Assembly (NCBI GenBank): GCA_048883105.1
Contig: JBHLQY010000058.1
Span: forward strand, 1 to 16,466
Length of the DNA stretch: 16,466 nt
Source: LW40-45 sp048883105
Lineage (GTDB): Archaea; Asgardarchaeota; Lokiarchaeia; Sigyniarchaeales; SOKP01
Direction: 5' to 3'
In this document: positions 14,204-16,466 of the stretch, one piece after another
How positions within the stretch are numbered: the first letter of the stretch is position 1
How the letters are laid out: every line of letters starts with the position of its first letter
The notes under the pieces: model-generated
Databases searched by the model: none
What the model saw: the letters and a program-made list of their open reading frames with translations, nothing else
What the model was told of the DNA's origin: nothing
Made by a program: the position numbers and the translations under genes

Positions 14204-14596
14204 ATGAAAATGAGAAAAGACAAACCATTACGTATTCAGAAATTTGAAAAAATCAATCTAATTCTAGATGAGATAAAGGAACTAGGCAAATTTAAAGGAG
14301 TTTTATTTTCCACTCGTGATGGAGGATTAATTAGTGAAAATATTGGTAAAGGTGCTGATTATAATGAGTTTGCGGCGATGTGTGCTTCTGTTTTGGAAAG
14401 TGCTGAAGGTTTAGGAAAGACTTTTGGTGCCAATAAAATTGGCAAAATAATTGCTGAGTTGGAAGAGCAAACAATAGTTATCGTTGAATGTGATACTAAA
14501 AGCTTTTTAGCATTCTTAATTGAGAAGGATTCTAAAATTGATATTGTATTTGATAATTTGACTAAATATTACCAGAAAATAATAGACGCTTATTAA
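14204..14596 (+). CDS. Roadblock/LC7 domain protein
   Basis: Second Roadblock/LC7 protein, 130 residues, clearly different from the one at 4144-4512. After a basic opening (MKMRKDKPLRIQ) come the first helix, the strand-turn-strand GVLFSTRDGGLISENIG, the long central helix EFAAMCASVLESAEGLGKTF, then IIAELEEQTIVIVECDTKSFLAFLIE and a C-terminal helix ending TKYYQKIIDAY. This pattern fits the family, whose members dimerise and regulate or scaffold small GTPases. A second in-frame ATG two codons later could be the real start. Its end lies 11 bases from the end of the convergent thioesterase gene. Its GTPase partner is unknown; the Ras-like GTPase in this window is a candidate only. Confidence 0.85.
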   Translation: MKMRKDKPLRIQKFEKINLILDEIKELGKFKGVLFSTRDGGLISENIGKGADYNEFAAMCASVLESAEGLGKTFGANKIGKIIAELEEQTIVIVECDTKSFLAFLIEKDSKIDIVFDNLTKYYQKIIDAY

Positions 14597-14607
14597 AACA
14601 TGCGACT

Positions 14608-15006
14608 TTAGACATTAAAGATAGAATATGTTCCGATTGCTTTTGCAACGAGATTTCCATCATTTAATATTTCTGATTCTATAACAGCAGTTTTTTTACC
14701 CTTATGGATTAAACTTGTATTACATGTGAGTGTTCCAGAAGTAACGGGTATAAAATAATTTATTTTAATTTCTATTGTAGCACAACTCTCAGATTTGTCT
14801 AATAAAGTATAAAGTGCGCCTCCCATCCCCGTATCCGCCATTGAATACATTACTCCACCGTGCAGCACTTTGTGAGGATTTAATAATTTCTCATTGACTT
14901 TCAAAGCGCATTGAGTATATCCTTTATCAATTTTAGTGAAATCGAGTCCAATTAATTCGCAAAATGGATTAAAATCCTTTGATTTTAAAGGAAATTTTTT
15001 AAACAT
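14608..15006 (-). CDS. Hotdog-fold thioesterase (PaaI/4HBT type)
   Basis: A 132-residue single-domain hotdog protein of the PaaI-like acyl-CoA thioesterase group, which hydrolyses acyl-CoA esters. The signature is LHGGVMYSMADTGMGGAL (48-65): the HGG turn followed by the hotdog helix with the catalytic acid D58. Other family features are the N-terminal helix NPFCELIGLDF and the strand segments IKINYFIPVTSGTL, IHKGKKTAVIESEI and VAKAIGTYSIF. There is no signal peptide, so it is cytoplasmic. It is convergent with the Roadblock gene and follows the YdjM-like gene on the same strand after 123 bases. The substrate cannot be told from sequence. Confidence 0.88.
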   Translation of the reverse strand: MFKKFPLKSKDFNPFCELIGLDFTKIDKGYTQCALKVNEKLLNPHKVLHGGVMYSMADTGMGGALYTLLDKSESCATIEIKINYFIPVTSGTLTCNTSLIHKGKKTAVIESEILNDGNLVAKAIGTYSIFNV

Positions 15007-15129
15007 TATCTAAATCTAAATCCTTTCATTTTGACTTAAATTAGTCATAATTAGTAATAAATCTTTAGTAAATATTTGATTAATATAAAAAAATAGGAAA
15101 TTAATTTGATTTTTTAATGTTAAGATGGT

Positions 15130-15894
15130 TTAGGTTTTTCTAAACTCAAGAAAGCTAAAATCCTGGATTGTTTTTCTCAGCTTTATATGAATAAGAACAG
15201 TCGTAAAAGGAAGGAAAAGTAAAATCCAGACAATATAAATAAGTACTAAATGCATATCAACGCTGATATCAGTGAAAGCAAGCCCGAAAAGGACTCCAAA
15301 GTATGCTATACCAATAAGTGCAACAATCAATAGAATTTTCGAAAATTTTTGCTCTTTTGGGATATTCGCTTTATGGGTTGCCCAATACCAGAGTAAGAGA
15401 TAAATTAAAGCATCACTCATAACATCAAATGCATTCCATGCTTTGTAACCAGTATCATTAAACGCAGTTATATAAATCGTATTTGTTTGATATCCAAGAA
15501 TTGAACCCGTAATTGAATATTTTGTCCATATAAAAGGTGCTAAGATTGAAACATACCCATCTAACAAATCGTAAAACGTATGTGTTAACATGCCAAAAGC
15601 AAATGCTATAGAAAACATGGATATCCATCTCAGATCCTCTCTAGTTCGAGAAATTATGACACCTATTAATAGAACTAATCCCATAGCAAAAAATCCATGC
15701 GTAACTGTTCGATGTATGTATATTGACCCTTCAAGATCCCCTGTTATTAAAAACATGATGGCAGTAGCAATTAAGTCTATATCAGGAAAAATACTTCCCC
15801 AAACTAATCCCCATTTAGCTTTCTTATATTTCTCATTTCTTATAAAACTCGCAATAATAAGTCCCGATAAAATATGTAAACCGCCAGTTGTCAT
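15130..15894 (-). CDS. YdjM-like (DUF457) membrane-bound metal-dependent hydrolase
   Basis: A 254-residue membrane protein of the YdjM/DUF457 family, described as inner-membrane metal-dependent hydrolases. The His/Asp set is complete: H7 in GGLHILSG, PDIDL (D38, D40), HRTVTHGFF (H61, H66) and LTHTFYDLLDG (H105, D109). Around these are hydrophobic helices at about 8-18, 40-52, 67-82, 90-105, 165-175, 184-205 and 213-235. The substrate is unknown for the family, though a phospholipid-like substrate has been proposed by analogy to PAP2/phospholipase C folds (inference). The ATG at 15894 is supported by a GGAGTT ribosome-binding site (15902-15907, minus strand). It is divergent from the membrane gene at 16114. 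Confidence 0.82.
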   Translation of the reverse strand: MTTGGLHILSGLIIASFIRNEKYKKAKWGLVWGSIFPDIDLIATAIMFLITGDLEGSIYIHRTVTHGFFAMGLVLLIGVIISRTREDLRWISMFSIAFAFGMLTHTFYDLLDGYVSILAPFIWTKYSITGSILGYQTNTIYITAFNDTGYKAWNAFDVMSDALIYLLLWYWATHKANIPKEQKFSKILLIVALIGIAYFGVLFGLAFTDISVDMHLVLIYIVWILLFLPFTTVLIHIKLRKTIQDFSFLEFRKT

Positions 15895-16113
15895 GAAAAG
15901 TAACTCCTATTTTTATTTTGTTTTATTTAAAATGTTAGTCTATTTAAATTTGGACCACTATTATTAATCTTATATCTTGAACTAAATATATAATTTCTTG
16001 ATTTTCTTTCTAAATCGCCCATTACAATAAAGTTAAATCTTTAAATACTTATTTGTCAATTTATTACTTAATCCATAAATTTATGGTGAAATATCAAAAT
16101 TGGAGGGAAAACA
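15895..16113. promoter_or_regulatory. Divergent intergenic region with promoters for YdjM-like and small membrane genes
   Basis: 219 bases without a gene. On the plus side a TATA-like TTTAAATACT lies at 16040-16049, predicting an RNA start near 16070, and GGAGGG at 16102-16107 stands six bases before the ATG at 16114. On the minus side an A/T box at 15921-15933 and GGAGTT at 15902-15907 precede the YdjM-like gene. Nothing else is visible. Confidence 0.5.
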
Positions 16114-16466
16114 ATGGCATTAGATGTTGAAAAAGAACTTAAAATATTTTGGATTGCAGGTACAATTGTATTGATTATTTTTGGCTTATGGTATTTTATA
16201 TCTCCTGAATCTGTGGGAGTAGTGTTCAATTGGCCTTTTTGGGATCCAGTTTCTACTAGAACGTTAGGAGGAATTTATATAACTTGGGCAATAATAGCAA
16301 TAATGTTGTATAAGGAATTAGATAACTGGGACAAGATTGAGAGCTGGATCTTATTTGCTATAATAGTGCAAGTTTTTGGATTAATCGGTAGTATTATCGG
16401 TATTGTTGCTTACAATGTATCAATAGGTAGTGCGTTATTAGGTCTAATTATAAATATCTTCTTTGC
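16114..16466 (+). CDS. Small multi-pass membrane protein, cut by the window end
   Basis: An open frame from ATG 16114 runs without stop to the window edge (117 full codons), so the gene is partial at its 3' end. The start is well supported by GGAGGG six bases upstream and a TATA-like box farther up. The translation starts MALDVEKELKIFWIAG and has about four hydrophobic segments (roughly 11-30, 52-67, 77-97 and 100-117) separated by short loops such as SPESVGVVFNWPFWDP and YKELDNWDKIES. I do not recognise a family, and no catalytic motif is visible. Regularly spaced helices with small polar loops suggest a small four-helix membrane protein. Confidence 0.75.
   Translation, partial: MALDVEKELKIFWIAGTIVLIIFGLWYFISPESVGVVFNWPFWDPVSTRTLGGIYITWAIIAIMLYKELDNWDKIESWILFAIIVQVFGLIGSIIGIVAYNVSIGSALLGLIINIFF

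Noticed and set aside
1..16466. tRNA or rRNA genes
   Set aside because: I looked through the intergenic stretches for cloverleaf-like G+C-rich segments with a TTCRA arm and found none.

Overview
The window is strongly A+T-rich archaeal DNA. It reads as a chromosomal piece of an Asgard archaeon, most likely of the Lokiarchaeia type. The assignment is inference. It rests on a clear archaeal information-processing cluster (Rpo7, Spt4, S24e, S27ae, Kae1, Bud32), archaeal TATA-like promoters and GGTGAT/GGAGG ribosome-binding sites, combined with eukaryote-like parts: a Ras/Rab-type small GTPase, two Roadblock/LC7 proteins and a HEAT plus Ras-group-type leucine-rich-repeat protein.

Positions 1-4002 (all minus strand) carry the conserved archaeal cluster rpo7 - spt4 - GTP-dependent dephospho-CoA kinase - rps24e - rps27ae - kae1 - bud32. 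It links RNA polymerase stalk and elongation factor, CoA synthesis, two small-subunit ribosomal proteins and the KEOPS tRNA t6A machinery. A Roadblock/LC7 gene (4144-4512) and an unrecognised six-helix membrane protein (4830-5627) follow on the same strand. The membrane gene's frame stays open for 37 more protein-like codons after its UGA stop.

Positions 5770-9226 (plus strand) hold a LuxE-type acyl-protein synthetase whose true N-terminus probably lies upstream of the first ATG, a membrane polyprenol/dolichol kinase-like CTP-dependent kinase, and a NagD-type HAD phosphatase. The last two are close enough to be co-transcribed. Their shared theme may be lipid or acyl-group handling (inference).

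Positions 9254-12404 (minus strand) carry the HEAT-LRR protein (fifteen 23-residue repeats), a 778-base gene-poor gap, and the Ras-like GTPase, which has unusual G3 and G4 motifs. Just upstream of the GTPase lies a short island of roughly half G+C (12547-12636). It has a potential pseudoknot and ends in T-runs, and is the best candidate for an undescribed structured RNA here.

Positions 12732-16466 hold an M20-family peptidase with several altered metal ligands, a divergent second Roadblock/LC7 protein, a hotdog thioesterase, a YdjM-like membrane hydrolase, and the start of a small membrane protein cut by the window edge.

Most genes look ordinary. The points most worth checking are the UGA-interrupted membrane protein, the LuxE 5' end, the structured RNA, the degenerate M20 site, and the pairing of a Ras-like GTPase with Ras-group LRR and Roadblock proteins.
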